This document shows, piece by piece, positions 43,791 to 54,052 of a stretch of DNA of 64,000 bases. The notes beneath the pieces are model-generated. The model was not told where the DNA came from, ran no database searches, and saw only the letters and a list, made by a program, of their open reading frames with translations. This DNA comes from Rhizobium etli 8C-3 (GTDB lineage Bacteria > Pseudomonadota > Alphaproteobacteria > Rhizobiales > Rhizobiaceae), in NCBI RefSeq assembly GCF_001908375.1, contig NZ_CP017243.1, forward strand, positions 310,001-374,000, read 5' to 3'. Position 1 is the first letter of the stretch, and every line of letters begins with the position of its first letter. The translations under genes were made by a program, and so were the position numbers.

Positions 43791-45848
43791 ATGCTGTGTC
43801 TAGGGCTCAGTGGCGGTCTAAGCAGAGTCTACGAAAATTCGTTCGATCTACCGAACACCTTTATGCACGATGGGGCTGCGGTTCTCGTTCGCGACGGGCG
43901 AGTGATAGCGGCGGTCGAGGAGGAGCGCCTTAACCGGATCAAGCACTCCAACAAGTTACCAACGCGTTCGATTCAATATTGCCTCGCATCTGCAGGTGTT
44001 CAGCTTAGCGACATCGACCGCATCGCGTATTATGCGACCGAGGCCTATTGCAACGCTGTGCTCGAGCGCGTGCGCCTCTCTTACCCAAGCACCCCAATAC
44101 CGGATGCGAGACTGTTTTTGTGCGGCTTACTCGGGCAAGAATTTGGTGCCGAAATTGATCCCTCACGTGTGTCCTTCGTGAGCCACCATATGTCGCACGC
44201 CGTGAGCTCGTTTTTCATGTCGGGCTTCGAGCGAAGTTTGGTCCTCTCAATTGACGGCGGTGGAGACTTTCTTTCGGGGCTTTTGGCGATTGGTTCCAGC
44301 ACGGAGATTGAGCCACTCGTGACATTCCCGGAGAATGATTCTCTAGGGCTGCTATACTTGGAAACGATCCGCTACCTAGGTTATGGCGCGTTCGATGAAT
44401 ATAAGATCATGGGTCTGGCACCTTACGGCAATCCCGCTTCGTACCGCGAGATCTTCGAACAATTTTACGAACTCCTAGACGACGGTGGTTATCGGGTCCA
44501 TCTCGACCGAGTTGGTCCTACGTTGCTCAGTAACATTCAAATACGCCAGAAAGGCATGCCGTTCACGCAGCAGCATAAAGATGTGAGTGCTTCACTGCAG
44601 GAAGCACTGGAACGGATCGTGTTCCACGTCCTACGGCATTACACCAAGGTTACGGGCATCGAACGACTGTGTTTGGCCGGAGGAGTGGCACACAACTGCA
44701 CTTTGAATGGCAAGCTGCTGTACTCGGGGATGTTTGACGACATCTTCGTGCAACCGGCGGCCCATGACGCTGGCTGCGCACTAGGCGCCGCATTGATGGC
44801 GTCTCATGATCTGGGGCATCCGGCACCTCGTGAGCGTTTGCAAAACGTCTATTGGGGACCCGACCTGGAGAGCGAAGGAAGCGTGGAGGAGGAACTTTTT
44901 GCTTGGGGCCAGCATCTCGAAATTGAACGCAGTGATGACGTGACAGGCAAAGCAGCCGAATGGATTGCGGATGGCGCCGTGATCGCCTGGGTGCAGGGGC
45001 GTTCGGAGTTCGGTCCACGGGCGCTAGGCAACCGGAGTATTCTTGCTGAACCGAGGCCGGCGTCAAACAAGGATCGAATTAATATGATGGTCAAGAAGCG
45101 GGAAGGCTACCGCCCATTTGCTCCCTCGGTATTGGAGGAGGACGCCGTGGAATTCTTTGATCTGCCAGGTACCTTGCGCAAATTTCCTTTTATGAATTTC
45201 GTAGTGTCTGTGCGCGAACCCAAGCGTAGTTCGCTAGGCGCCATCACGCACGTAGATGGTACGGCTCGTTTGCAGACAGTGTCACGCGAGACAAATCCCG
45301 CATATTGGGAGCTAATCAATGCTTTCGGGAAGCGAACCGGCGTTCCGATCTTGCTCAACACGTCGTTTAACAACAACGCCGAGCCGGTAGTAGATTCGGT
45401 TAGGGATGCCGTAACGACTTTTTTGACGACCGACCTGGATGCACTTGTGATCGGTCCATTTCTCGTCAAGAAGCGAATCTCAACGATGGAGGAGTGGAAT
45501 AAACTAGCAGTTTCCTTGCCACCTTACGCAAGTCTCCATCAGGCGCGTGCATATTCCACCCTGGATCGGCAAGAGACTGTATGTGAGATCCGCACAGGCG
45601 CCTCCAGCCTGCAGGCCGTGCGTATTTCACCGGAGTTGTTTGAACAGCTAATTAGGATTGAGGGAGAAGCCCTGGTTGGAGACATTTTGGATGGAATCGC
45701 GCCGGTTTCAGGTAGTCGTGAGACTTTCCTAAATGAACTTCGGCAGATTTGGGAGCAGCGTTGCATATGCTTAAGCCCGGTACGTGGCCGCAAATCACAG
45801 GTATCCGTCCCCGCTGAGGCCTCGGTGACTAGTGGGCTTTCAGCATAG
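43791..45848 (+). CDS. nolO: Nodulation carbamoyltransferase NolO
   Basis: NolO/NodU enzymes carbamoylate the non-reducing sugar of Nod factors. The 685-residue protein starts MLCLGLSGGLSRVYENSF at 43791 with GGAG 6 nt upstream; a longer frame from 43692 lacks family similarity. Visible motifs are MHDGAAVLVRDGRVIAAVEE, SHHMSHAVSSFF, CLAGGVAHNC and GRSEFGPRALGNRSILA of the TobZ/HypF-type carbamoyltransferase fold. Length fits NolO rather than NodU. A nod box lies upstream and a broken noeI follows, the NGR234-type nolO-noeI order. Confidence 0.9.
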   Translation: MLCLGLSGGLSRVYENSFDLPNTFMHDGAAVLVRDGRVIAAVEEERLNRIKHSNKLPTRSIQYCLASAGVQLSDIDRIAYYATEAYCNAVLERVRLSYPSTPIPDARLFLCGLLGQEFGAEIDPSRVSFVSHHMSHAVSSFFMSGFERSLVLSIDGGGDFLSGLLAIGSSTEIEPLVTFPENDSLGLLYLETIRYLGYGAFDEYKIMGLAPYGNPASYREIFEQFYELLDDGGYRVHLDRVGPTLLSNIQIRQKGMPFTQQHKDVSASLQEALERIVFHVLRHYTKVTGIERLCLAGGVAHNCTLNGKLLYSGMFDDIFVQPAAHDAGCALGAALMASHDLGHPAPRERLQNVYWGPDLESEGSVEEELFAWGQHLEIERSDDVTGKAAEWIADGAVIAWVQGRSEFGPRALGNRSILAEPRPASNKDRINMMVKKREGYRPFAPSVLEEDAVEFFDLPGTLRKFPFMNFVVSVREPKRSSLGAITHVDGTARLQTVSRETNPAYWELINAFGKRTGVPILLNTSFNNNAEPVVDSVRDAVTTFLTTDLDALVIGPFLVKKRISTMEEWNKLAVSLPPYASLHQARAYSTLDRQETVCEIRTGASSLQAVRISPELFEQLIRIEGEALVGDILDGIAPVSGSRETFLNELRQIWEQRCICLSPVRGRKSQVSVPAEASVTSGLSA

Positions 45849-46041
45849 CTTGGGGTCGCTTCGTTACGCCAAACAAACTCGCGAATAACAAAGCCCGCGA
45901 CAGACAATGCGCCGTGCCCACCTATCGCACGGCGAAGCGTCAACAACCATGTCGAAAGAAGGGCCAAATGGCTCGGTATTTCAGTGATATCCTGCCCGAG
46001 CTCGTTCAGCAGTGGCACTTCGAAAACTTAAGGAGAATGTG

Positions 46042-46697
46042 ATGGATCCGGTGTGTGGGTTAGACGTACATCGACAGATCGTTTCGCTTCTCGATAAGCC
46101 TAACCCTGTAATCTTTGACATTGGGTGCAATGACGGAAGCGATGCTCAACGCTTTCTGCGCCTTCTTCCGAGCGCCCAGCTCTATTGCTTTGAGCCAGAC
46201 CCCAGAGCCGCTGCACGCTTCAAGGAAAAATGGGTTCTGATCGGGATCGGATGAGGCTATCCGAGGTTGCGATCAGCGACCGAAACGCGAGGATCGAGTT
46301 TCATCCCAGCAATGGCAATGACAGCGCTAAGGAATGGGATCTCTCGGGCTCGATACGCCGTCCCAAGAACCATCTTTCTGAGTACGAGTGGGTTCGGTTT
46401 GACCCTCCGATTTCGGTTGAGACTAGGAGGCTGGATGACTGGTGCAGCGAAGCTGGCCTAGAGAACATAGATCTCATCTGGATGGATGTGCAGGGAGCCG
46501 AGGCCGACGTTATTGCCGGTGGCAATCAGATCCTGATGAGAACGCGTTACATATATGCTGAGTATAGTGATCATGAGCTCTATGAAGGTCAGCTTCCCCT
46601 GCGCGCCATTCTTGAGCTCTTACCTTCCTTCCAGGTGGTAGTTGAGTATCCCCGAGGAGTGGAGGGTGACGTTTTGCTTAAAAACTCAAGCCTATAG
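46042..46697 (+). pseudogene. noeI: noeI-like FkbM methyltransferase, frameshifted
   Basis: AAGGAG precedes the ATG at 46042. The first frame encodes VIFDIGCNDGSDAQRFLRLL (SAM motif I) and YCFEPDPRAAARFKEK, then stops. The second frame continues from about 46230 with RLSEVAISDRNARIEFHPSN, LDDWCSEAGLENIDLIWMDV and IYAEYSDHELYEGQLPL. Adding one A in the A5 run at about 46227-46231 restores one 219-residue FkbM protein. NoeI 2-O-methylates fucose on Nod factors. It sits 193 bp after nolO. Confidence 0.82.
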
Positions 46698-46771
46698 CCG
46701 GTTCCCTTTTTGGGATTCAAGAACCGCGCGAGTTTGCCGGAGGCTTCAACTCATGAGAGATTGGAGCCGAT

Positions 46772-47099
46772 ATGAGCAAGACAACGAACAATTTCTCGCC
46801 TGAAGTCCTCCGCATGGTGCTGGATCACGAAGCCGAGCACCCCGCGCGGTGGGCTGCCGTTTCATCTATCGCGGCCAAGATCGGTTTCTTGCCGGCCACG
46901 CACGCTGCACGAATGGGTGAAGAAGACCGAGGTCGATAGCGGTAAGCGAGCAGGCCGGCCGAACGATGTCGCTGAGAATATGAAGGCTCTTGAGCGGGAG
47001 AGCCGCGAGCTTCGTCAGGCCAACGCGATTGTGCGCAAAGCGTCGGCGTATTTTGCCCAGGCGAAACCTGCCACCGGAAAAGACGCTCGACAGCTTTGA
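46772..47099 (+). pseudogene. IS3-family orfA remnant
   Basis: [20 protein letters not shown] and [16 protein letters not shown] in one frame, then KALERESRELRQANAIVRKA and SAYFAQA in another, match an IS3-type OrfA with a frameshift and a small deletion. No orfB follows. Confidence 0.75.
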
Positions 47100-47671
47100 T
47101 TTTGATGCAGTCCCTATGCTCTCCAGGCCCAGGTCATGGCCATTGCCGCTGGCGACAGCTGGGTCGCGAAAGGTGCCAATATCCTCATGTTCGGTACGCC
47201 GGGCGGCGGAAAGAGCCATCTCGCCGCGGCCCTCGACCTCGCGCTGATCGAGAACGGTTGGCGGGTGCTGTTCACTCGCACGACCGACCTCGTCCAGAAA
47301 CTGCAGGTCGCACGGCGTGAACTCCAGCTCGAATCCGCCGTCGCAAAGCTCGACAAGTTCGATCTGCTTATCCTCGACGACCTGGCCTACGTCACTAGGA
47401 CCAGGCCTAAACCCGCGTGCTCTTCGAACTCATCTCCGCAAGATATGAGCGGCGCTCCATCATCATCACCGCCAATCAGCCCTTTGGAGAATGGAACCGC
47501 GTCTTTCCGGACCCGGCCATGACGCTTGCCGCGGTGGACCGACTTGTTCATCACGCTACGATCATTCGAAATGAACGTCGAAAGCTAACGGCGACGTTCC
47601 GCGATGGAAGCCAAACGTGGTCGACCCAGCCGGCTTGCGGCCATTACCTCTATCTCATTGCAAAACGATGA
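47100..47671 (+). pseudogene. IS21-family istB remnant
   Basis: An IstB ATP-binding protein in two frames: GANILMFGTPGGGKSHLAAA (P-loop) and KFDLLILDDLAYVTR (Walker B), then after a frameshift near 47400 RRSIIITANQPFGEWNRVF and AAVDRLVHHATIIRNE. istA is absent. It abuts the IS3 remnant directly, so this is a mosaic. Confidence 0.8.
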
Positions 47672-47916
47672 CACTGAAACGTCAGGAATCCGGTCTTCTC
47701 CATACAAGGCAGCCGATCGAACAAAATGTCGTAGCCTGACGGGAGACGCAGGGGTGTCCCTCCCGCATGCGGCGCCCTTTGCTATCCCGGATGAAGGGGA
47801 TGGCGGCAACGACATGCGCAAGCCCACTGAGGATAGAAGGACTGGGTGAAAAGACGCCCCTGAAAACAGTGGGTTTGGCGACACTTGTTGGTTCGGGCAG
47901 GCAAGACGTCGTCTAC

Positions 47917-47963
47917 ATGCATCGAATGGATGACTCGCATTTAAACAATAGATTTCACCAATT
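47917..47963 (+). promoter_or_regulatory. nod box upstream of a small secreted protein gene
   Basis: ATGCATCGAATGGATG, a six-base spacer, then ATTTAAACAATAGATTTCAC and CAATT align over the full 47-bp nod box. It lies 164 bp before the ATG at 48128. Confidence 0.85.
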
Positions 47964-48127
47964 TTCGCGGATGCTCCATAGACGGCCGTCTCCACTCCAC
48001 CGGGTATGATCCGTTGAAAGGCTCTCAACCAATCCAACAACGCCTGTAGCCCCGAAGCACTGGCGGCGGGAATGGCATCAATCCTACCTGGTATCGCCTG
48101 GCCTTAGCCGAAGAAAGGAAACGTCTC

Positions 48128-48460
48128 ATGAAGGTTACTGGTTACTACGTCATCGTTGCAGCGTTGCTCGCATTGGCATTGCGGGCCGGGCCGTCACTTG
48201 CAGCAGATGATCGTAACCAAGATTGCGGCCCGGCGACAAGTGACCCCCGCGCAAACCTGAATGGTGCTGACAAAGCCCATTCAGCGGAGCACACTCAAGA
48301 CTTCAATTGCCAAGATACTCCTGCCGAAGAAGGTGAGTGCTACGAGTGCGTCTTACCCCCCGAAGTACGTATTGAAGGCGCCGAAGTGATCGACGTCGCA
48401 GACCGAAACTTTTATCCGCGGAAAACACTGCTACTCGCCAGAATGATCAGGCACCACTGA
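48128..48460 (+). CDS. Small secreted protein downstream of a nod box
   Basis: A 110-residue protein with a clear Sec signal peptide (MKVTGYYVIVAALLALALRA, cleavage likely after SLAA). The mature part has four cysteines and is acidic (DCGPATSDPRANLNGADKAH ... FNCQDTPAEEGECYECVLPP). AAAGGAAA precedes the ATG. I do not recognise the family. Position behind a nod box suggests flavonoid/NodD induction. Confidence 0.65.
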   Translation: MKVTGYYVIVAALLALALRAGPSLAADDRNQDCGPATSDPRANLNGADKAHSAEHTQDFNCQDTPAEEGECYECVLPPEVRIEGAEVIDVADRNFYPRKTLLLARMIRHH

Positions 48461-48626
48461 ATCGTGTCGGTTGAAGGTAGCAGTAAGACCATCAAAGCCA
48501 CGGCGGCTGGAACATCGATACTTTCTCAATTTTAGGCGACCCTTTGCTTGCTGATCTCTCGTGGCGCCGCATTGCGACACCAAGCCTTTTCACCTTTTAT
48601 CTCGCCACCTCGCTACGGATGAAGAC

Positions 48627-49571
48627 ATGCGGTTCAAGGGCCTTGATCTGAATCTCCTCGTCGCACTCGACGCCCTGATGACCGAGCGTAATCTCACGGC
48701 GGCAGCGCGCAGCATCAACTTGAGCCAACCGGCCATGAGCGCGGCCGTCGGCAGGTTACGCACCTATTTCAATGACGACCTTTTTACCATGGTCGGTCGC
48801 GAACTCGTTCCAACCCCGCGTGCGGAGCGGCTCGCGCCTTCGGTCCGCGAGGCTCTGCTTCACATCCAGGTCTCGATCATATCTTGGGATCCGTTTTGCC
48901 CTGCTCAATCGGATCGCTGCTTCAGAGTTATTCTTTCCGATTACGCCGCACTCGTTTTTTTTGAAAAGGTCGTGACGCGTGTCGCCCGAGAAGCGCCCGC
49001 CGTCAGCTTCGAGTTGCTGCCGATCGCCGATAACTACGATGAGTACTTGCGGCGCGGTGACGCCGATTTTCTCATCTTTCCGGAATTGCTCATGTCGCGC
49101 GCACATCCTAAGGTGGCGTTATTCGAGGAGACCCTCGTGTGCGTGGGCTGCCACTCGAACAAGCTACTCTCGGAGCAACTTACACTCGAGAGGTATATGT
49201 CGATGGGACACGTTGTGGTGAAGTTTGGGAACGCTAGGACGGCTTCCTTCGAGGAATGGTGTTTGCTTGGGCATGGGCTTAAGAGACATGTCGAAGTAGT
49301 CGTGCAGGGCTTCAGCATGGTTCCGTTCATGCTTTCAGGGACCGAGCGCATAGCGACAATGCCCTTACGCCTGGTCAAGCAGCTCGAAAAGACAATACCC
49401 CTGCGGATCGCCGACCTTCCGCTACCGCTGCCCGCGTTCACACAGGCCCTCCAATGGCCCGCGCTTCACAATAGTGGTCAGGCAAGCCTCTGGATGCGGG
49501 ACGTGCTATGTCAGGAAGCATCCCGCATGCCCTCGCCCCATGAGGTAATGAGACGTCTCAGGATTTCCTAG
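48627..49571 (+). CDS. nodD: LysR-type nodulation regulator NodD
   Basis: NodD binds nod boxes and activates nod genes with plant flavonoids. The 314-residue protein starts [20 protein letters not shown] at 48627, the canonical NodD N-terminus; the frame is open upstream to 48561. The LysR HTH is at about 20-60 ([20 protein letters not shown]), and [14 protein letters not shown] [20 protein letters not shown] is in the effector domain. Which of the several R. etli nodD copies this is cannot be told from sequence alone. Confidence 0.93.
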   Translation: MRFKGLDLNLLVALDALMTERNLTAAARSINLSQPAMSAAVGRLRTYFNDDLFTMVGRELVPTPRAERLAPSVREALLHIQVSIISWDPFCPAQSDRCFRVILSDYAALVFFEKVVTRVAREAPAVSFELLPIADNYDEYLRRGDADFLIFPELLMSRAHPKVALFEETLVCVGCHSNKLLSEQLTLERYMSMGHVVVKFGNARTASFEEWCLLGHGLKRHVEVVVQGFSMVPFMLSGTERIATMPLRLVKQLEKTIPLRIADLPLPLPAFTQALQWPALHNSGQASLWMRDVLCQEASRMPSPHEVMRRLRIS

Positions 49572-49826
49572 CATTCTTTCGTGGTTTTGTCGTTCGGCGT
49601 GATTCATGGCGTCGGAATGAGGAGCCTCTTTGAGACGTCGCCGCTACAGTCTCACGGATGATCGATCCTGTCCCGCTGGCCCAACAGCCGCGCTGACTGA
49701 CGACCAAGTATGGAGGAACTGGACAGATGCTCTCCTACGCCCGCCGTTCAACGACCAATGAAACAACCTCCTCGACAGTTTGTCGACGACGCAAGTCGAA
49801 GGTTCACGCAGCTCCAATCGACATTA

Positions 49827-50876
49827 GAGTCTGTCAGGGTTATTCTGAACCATACCCTGCATGTCTGAGGTAGTTGGAGCACTCCTGGGGACTGAACGCC
49901 TTCAAGAGTTCTCCAATGCGTCTCCATGTAGTTTCAACGGTTCGTTCGTCTGCCTTTCTGACGAGTGTCTTGAGCTTTGCGAACATCATCTCGATGGGAT
50001 TGAGGTCGGGGCTGTAGGGCGGCAGGAAAAAGAGATGTGCACCGACATCTCGGATCGCATCGCGGGCCGGCTTTCCCTTGTGGCTTCCCAGATTGTCGAG
50101 GATGACGATGTCACCGGATTTGAGTGTCGGGACCAGACATTGGCGAACCCATGCGGTAAAAGCGATGCCATTGATGGGACCATCGAGGACGAAGGGGGCA
50201 ACGATGCTATCGCGGCGTAAGCCGGCCAGGAAGGTCAGTGTCTTCCAATGACCATGAGGGACTTTTGCAATGAGGGGCTCTCCCCGCTGACACCAGCCGC
50301 AGGTGCGCGTCATGTTGGTCTTGACCCAAGTCTCGTCGATGAAGACGAGACGGTCCGGATCAGGCCGGTGCTGATGGGTCTTCCATCGCATCCGGAACCG
50401 GGCCACCTTCGGGCGGTCTTGCTCGCTTGCCACCATCGTTTTTTTTGAAGGTCTTGCCTTCGCTGCGCAGAAAGCGCCAGACGGTGTCGTGAGACACGTT
50501 GATCCCCGCAGCCTTCAGGTCCGCCGACAGTGCGCGCACCGTCCAGTCGGACTTGACTTGTAGCCGCTGACGCACTGCATCGGCGGCCGCACCCCTCAGT
50601 GTCGGTTTGACATAGCCGCCGATCTTCGCCGGCACCAGGCCTTTACCTGAACGATCGAGTTGTCCGATCCGCACCGCTGTCGCAGCCGATATGCCAAACC
50701 GCTCCGCTGCGGCGCGAACCGTAATGCCATCACTCAACGCTGTCGCAATGCGCGTTCGCAAATCCAGAGAAAGAGGTCGCACCATCATTGCCGGCCTCCA
50801 CACCAGCAATGACCTTGAATCACAAAATTGAAGGCAAGGGAATCTCCGCACGATTCCGATTAGCGCTGACAGACTC
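49827..50876 (-). mobile_element. IS630-family insertion sequence (copy A)
   Basis: A 1050-bp element with inverted ends GAGTCTGTCAG (left 49827, right 50876) flanked by TA at 49825-49826 and 50877-50878, the IS630 target dinucleotide. It carries one two-frame transposase. It lies between nodD and the cupin gene. Confidence 0.88.
49840..50785 (-). CDS. IS630 transposase, two overlapping frames joined at an A8 run
   Basis: Frame 1 (to about 50430) encodes the HTH part (RPLSLDLRTRIATALSDG ... HDTVWRFLRSEGKTFKK). Frame 2 (49840-50436) encodes the DDE domain: LVFIDETWVKTNMTR, IVILDNLGSHKGKPA, YSPDLNPIEMMFAKLKTL. The frames meet at eight consecutive A residues, where slippage could give a fused product. 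All three catalytic residues are present. Confidence 0.85.
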
Positions 50877-50970
50877 TAGCAAGGAGCGGCAAACCAACCC
50901 CTAATATGGGACGGGTTCACCACATCCGAGCCGTGGCGCCAGATTGCCCTCCGGTGATACCTCAACGTCT

Positions 50971-51387
50971 TTATTTTTGCGGCAGAACATTCTCACTGCC
51001 CTTTTCCACCTGATCGATCACGAGCAGCTTTACCGGCTCGGTGCCGTTGTTCGCCCCTTTATGCCATATCCCCCAGGACTCGACGATAAAATTCCCTGCC
51101 GTGAAAATGCTTTCTTTCCCAGATTCTGTATTGGTGACCGTGATCTCCCCGGAAAGCACATAGCCATAGCGCTGATAGCGATGCTGATGAATTGGCAACG
51201 TCGCACCGGGCGCAATCTCATAAATCGAAGCGATGACCTCGACATCCTTCCGTGGAACGATGATGGGCTGACCGGCAATCGTACGATCGGTCCTTAAGAT
51301 AGGCGTAGCCGCGACCGCATTGTTTTCGAACGCGTTCGCGGGACACGCCAGAGCAAAGAGCGCCGTAGCGATTGAGATGACCTTCAT
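50971..51387 (-). CDS. Secreted cupin-domain protein
   Basis: A 138-residue protein from the ATG at 51387 with GGAGAAAA upstream. A signal peptide (MKVISIATALFALACPANAF) is followed by a single cupin barrel: LPIHQHRYQRYGYVLSGEIT with the metal-binding H-x-H ... and FIVESWGIWHKGANNGTEPV. Probably periplasmic; substrate unknown. It lies 206 bp after nodJ on the same strand, so it may be transcribed with the nod operon. Confidence 0.78.
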   Translation of the reverse strand: MKVISIATALFALACPANAFENNAVAATPILRTDRTIAGQPIIVPRKDVEVIASIYEIAPGATLPIHQHRYQRYGYVLSGEITVTNTESGKESIFTAGNFIVESWGIWHKGANNGTEPVKLLVIDQVEKGSENVLPQK

Positions 51388-51593
51388 TTGCTTTTCTCCT
51401 GATACACGCCGGATCTTCCTGAAGGGTGTTTGCTTCCGAGTTCGGCCAGTTGCAGAGCGACAAACCTGCATCGTCTCACCGGCGCCGACACGGGTTCATT
51501 TGTTCCCGGACTATGATGATTATCTTCAGAGCTCTGCGGGTCTTTTCAAGATACTGCATCGCAATACCCCTCATGGCGTGGTGGCGAGTAGCG

Positions 51594-52382
51594 TCAAGAC
51601 ATCAGGCGCCGACGCAACAGCGCTGCCGACAGGAAGAACGGCAAAATCGCGTAGATGCAAAGCGCGCCTATATGCATGCCCATGCTGCCCGCGGGGCGCC
51701 CAAGCATTGCCGGGCGTATGAGGTCGATCGCATGCGCTAGAGGCAAGAACTGCGCTACCTGCTGAAAGGCCTGGGGCAGTTGCGCGATTGGAAACACCGC
51801 GCCGCACAAGAACAGCATTGGTGTCAGGACGAGCGTCTGGTAAAAAATGAAATACTCGTAACTGGGCGCAAGCGCCGTGACTACCATCGCAAGGCTCGCG
51901 AATGCAAATCCAGTGAGCATGATAACTGGCAGCACATAGACGACTGATGGCCACGTCGTATAGCCTAGCACGGTGGCGACGATTATGATTCCCGTACCGG
52001 CAAGAAATGCCTTGCTCGCTGCCCATGCCAACTCACCCAGGATGATGTCCCCAAGTGTCATTTGTGTGTAGAGCATGGCTTCCCAGGTGCGTTGGGCGTG
52101 CATTCGCGTAAAGGCCGCGTAAATCGTCTCGAACGTCGCAGAGGTCATCGCACTTGTCGCCACCATGCCGCCCGCCAAGAACGCAACGTAAGTTGTGCCG
52201 TCAACGCGACCCACAATAATTCCGAGGCCAAGGCCGAGGCCAAAAAGGTAGATCATAGGATCGGCCAGACTTCCAACAATTGACGCAAGTGCTACTTTCT
52301 TCCATGCCAGATAGTTGCGTCGCCATATCGCAATCCAGTTAAAAGCGTTGGCGGGCAGAGCCGCGGCACAACCTTCACCCAT
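51594..52382 (-). CDS. nodJ: Nod-factor export permease NodJ
   Basis: NodJ is the membrane subunit of the NodIJ ABC exporter of lipochitooligosaccharides. The 262-residue protein has six hydrophobic helices (for example [16 protein letters not shown]) and the ABC-2 permease segment [20 protein letters not shown]. It starts 3 bp after nodI. Confidence 0.93.
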   Translation of the reverse strand: MGEGCAAALPANAFNWIAIWRRNYLAWKKVALASIVGSLADPMIYLFGLGLGLGIIVGRVDGTTYVAFLAGGMVATSAMTSATFETIYAAFTRMHAQRTWEAMLYTQMTLGDIILGELAWAASKAFLAGTGIIIVATVLGYTTWPSVVYVLPVIMLTGFAFASLAMVVTALAPSYEYFIFYQTLVLTPMLFLCGAVFPIAQLPQAFQQVAQFLPLAHAIDLIRPAMLGRPAGSMGMHIGALCIYAILPFFLSAALLRRRLMS

Positions 52383-52385
52383 CGT

Positions 52386-53336
52386 TCACTTCTCCATCTC
52401 GCGCCCGGTCAACCGCAAAAACACATCCTCAAGATTCGGCGGACGCTGCAGAATGCGCAAGCCCGCGCGCTCCCGCAACCGCACACGCACCTGCTCCGGG
52501 TCGGACACATAGCAAAAAAGGGTCTCGCCGCTAATTTCGACGCGATCGGCATATGGCCCGACCAGCGATTCCAATTCATGCGGATCGCCGCCGTAGATCT
52601 CAATGACTTCGCACCCGATCAGTTCATCGATCAGGTCATGCGGACGCCCTTCGGCAATGCTGCGACCTCTTTCGAGTACGCAGAGTCGATCGCATAGCCG
52701 TTCGGCCTCTTCCATGAAATGGGTGGTCAAGATGATCGTTTTGCCGCGCGTAAGCAGGGAACGCAGGCGCTCCCAGATCAGGTGGCGCGCGTGCGGGTCG
52801 AGACCGGTGGTCGGCTCGTCCATGACAAGTAGCTGCGGGTCATTGATCAACGCACGCGCTAGCGTCAGGCGCCGCTTCATGCCGCCTGAAAGTTCAGACA
52901 CACGCGCATTCACCTTGCTCTCTAGGCGTGCAAACTCAAGGAGCGACGGCATGACCGCCTCGACTTTGCGTGTATTCATGCCGAAGTAGCGGCCGTAGAC
53001 CAGCAGATTCTCGCGCACAGTGAATTCAGGCTCAAGGTTGTCGAATTGCGGCACCACGCCGATACCCTTTCGCGCCAAGCGAGCCTGGGCAGGCACCGGC
53101 ACGCCGAGCACAGTAATCTTCCCCGCATCAGGGGCTGTCATGCCAAGGATCATGCGTGCGATCGTGCTCTTGCCCGCGCCGTTCGGTCCAAGCAGCCCGA
53201 AGCATTGCCCCGGAGAAACGCGGAACGATAGCGCGTTGACCACGGCCTTGTCGCCATATGTCTTGCTTACGTCGGAAAAATCTATTGCGGACATGAACAT
53301 GCGCTCATCTGACCGTCGGGCGCCGTTGACTGGCAT
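52386..53336 (-). CDS. nodI: Nod-factor export ATP-binding protein NodI
   Basis: ATPase of the NodIJ exporter. Walker A GPNGAGKS is near residue 52, the ABC signature [15 protein letters not shown] near 150, and Walker [14 protein letters not shown] follows. The C-terminus [18 protein letters not shown] is identical in style to other NodI. The ATG at 53336 gives 316 residues; a second in-frame ATG (MSAIDFSD) is 16 codons in. Confidence 0.94.
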   Translation of the reverse strand: MPVNGARRSDERMFMSAIDFSDVSKTYGDKAVVNALSFRVSPGQCFGLLGPNGAGKSTIARMILGMTAPDAGKITVLGVPVPAQARLARKGIGVVPQFDNLEPEFTVRENLLVYGRYFGMNTRKVEAVMPSLLEFARLESKVNARVSELSGGMKRRLTLARALINDPQLLVMDEPTTGLDPHARHLIWERLRSLLTRGKTIILTTHFMEEAERLCDRLCVLERGRSIAEGRPHDLIDELIGCEVIEIYGGDPHELESLVGPYADRVEISGETLFCYVSDPEQVRVRLRERAGLRILQRPPNLEDVFLRLTGREMEK

Positions 53337-53419
53337 TTCTTCGGTTGGTTGTGTTCTTCTTGGTCCATCGCACCGTATGTGTTCATTGCGTCTCCATTAA
53401 AGGGCCGCAGCAGCATCCG

Positions 53420-54016
53420 GGAAAACGCCTCGTCCGTGGTAATTGGCACTCGTGTTGCAGAGCAGCCGAATGTCCCTGAGCTTGTTACATTCGAAGAGTA
53501 GCTCGGCGACTTCACGGAGAGAGTGCCTGGGATGGTCTGCAATCGTGCAGATTCATCGAGATGGACAACAGCCGGAATTCTGTCCTGGCATCTCATCCGC
53601 GTCTGATGCTTAAACAACATTTCACAATCCGGAGTTCGAGGGATGACTATATAAGGCGCACGCTCCTCCAGGCAGATCGGCGCCACGAGGCGGAGCCACG
53701 GGCTGCGGTGGCCGCGCGGCACCTATCACGATAATAGTTCTTGCAGGGAAATGCCCTGTCATTGGAACGAGACCGGGGCCCTCGACGGATTCGAGAGAAC
53801 TGTCAGCATTGCACCCCTTCCATCGATGATTTGATCAATAACGCGTTGATCCGGACCGTGTTGCGCCAATGCGGCGCCAATCACGTCGAGATTGTCTAGA
53901 GTTTCATATCGCGGGTCGTTGCCCCGCTTCTCCTGCTCGACGCAGGAGGCGAGCCACCCATCCTCGACAAGCGCGTCCGCTCCGTCACGGGTCAATTTTG
54001 TACCACAGACGCGCAT
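53420..54016 (-). pseudogene. nodU: nodU with internal deletion
   Basis: The first 60-70 codons (53759-54016, MRVCGTKLTRDGADALVEDG then VEQEKRGNDPRYETLDNLDV) match the NodU start. The sequence then jumps to the C-terminal region: PICLEERAPYIVIPRTPDCE, MLFKHQTRMRCQDRIPAVVH, LDESARLQTI, followed by frameshifted sequence. About 400 codons in the middle are missing. It lies in its normal place between nodS and nodI. Confidence 0.88.
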
Positions 54017-54052
54017 AGTGTCTCCATGTCTGAACGTCGAGGGTTGGGGCCG

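Noticed and set aside
49572..49826. Possible gene between nodD and IS630
   Set aside because: No frame above 60 codons with similarity; treated as spacer.
53444..53459. Perfect TGGCAC-N5-TTGCA sigma54 match on the plus strand
   Set aside because: It lies antisense within the nodU remnant, has no plus-strand gene downstream and no NifA site; the NodU codons explain it.
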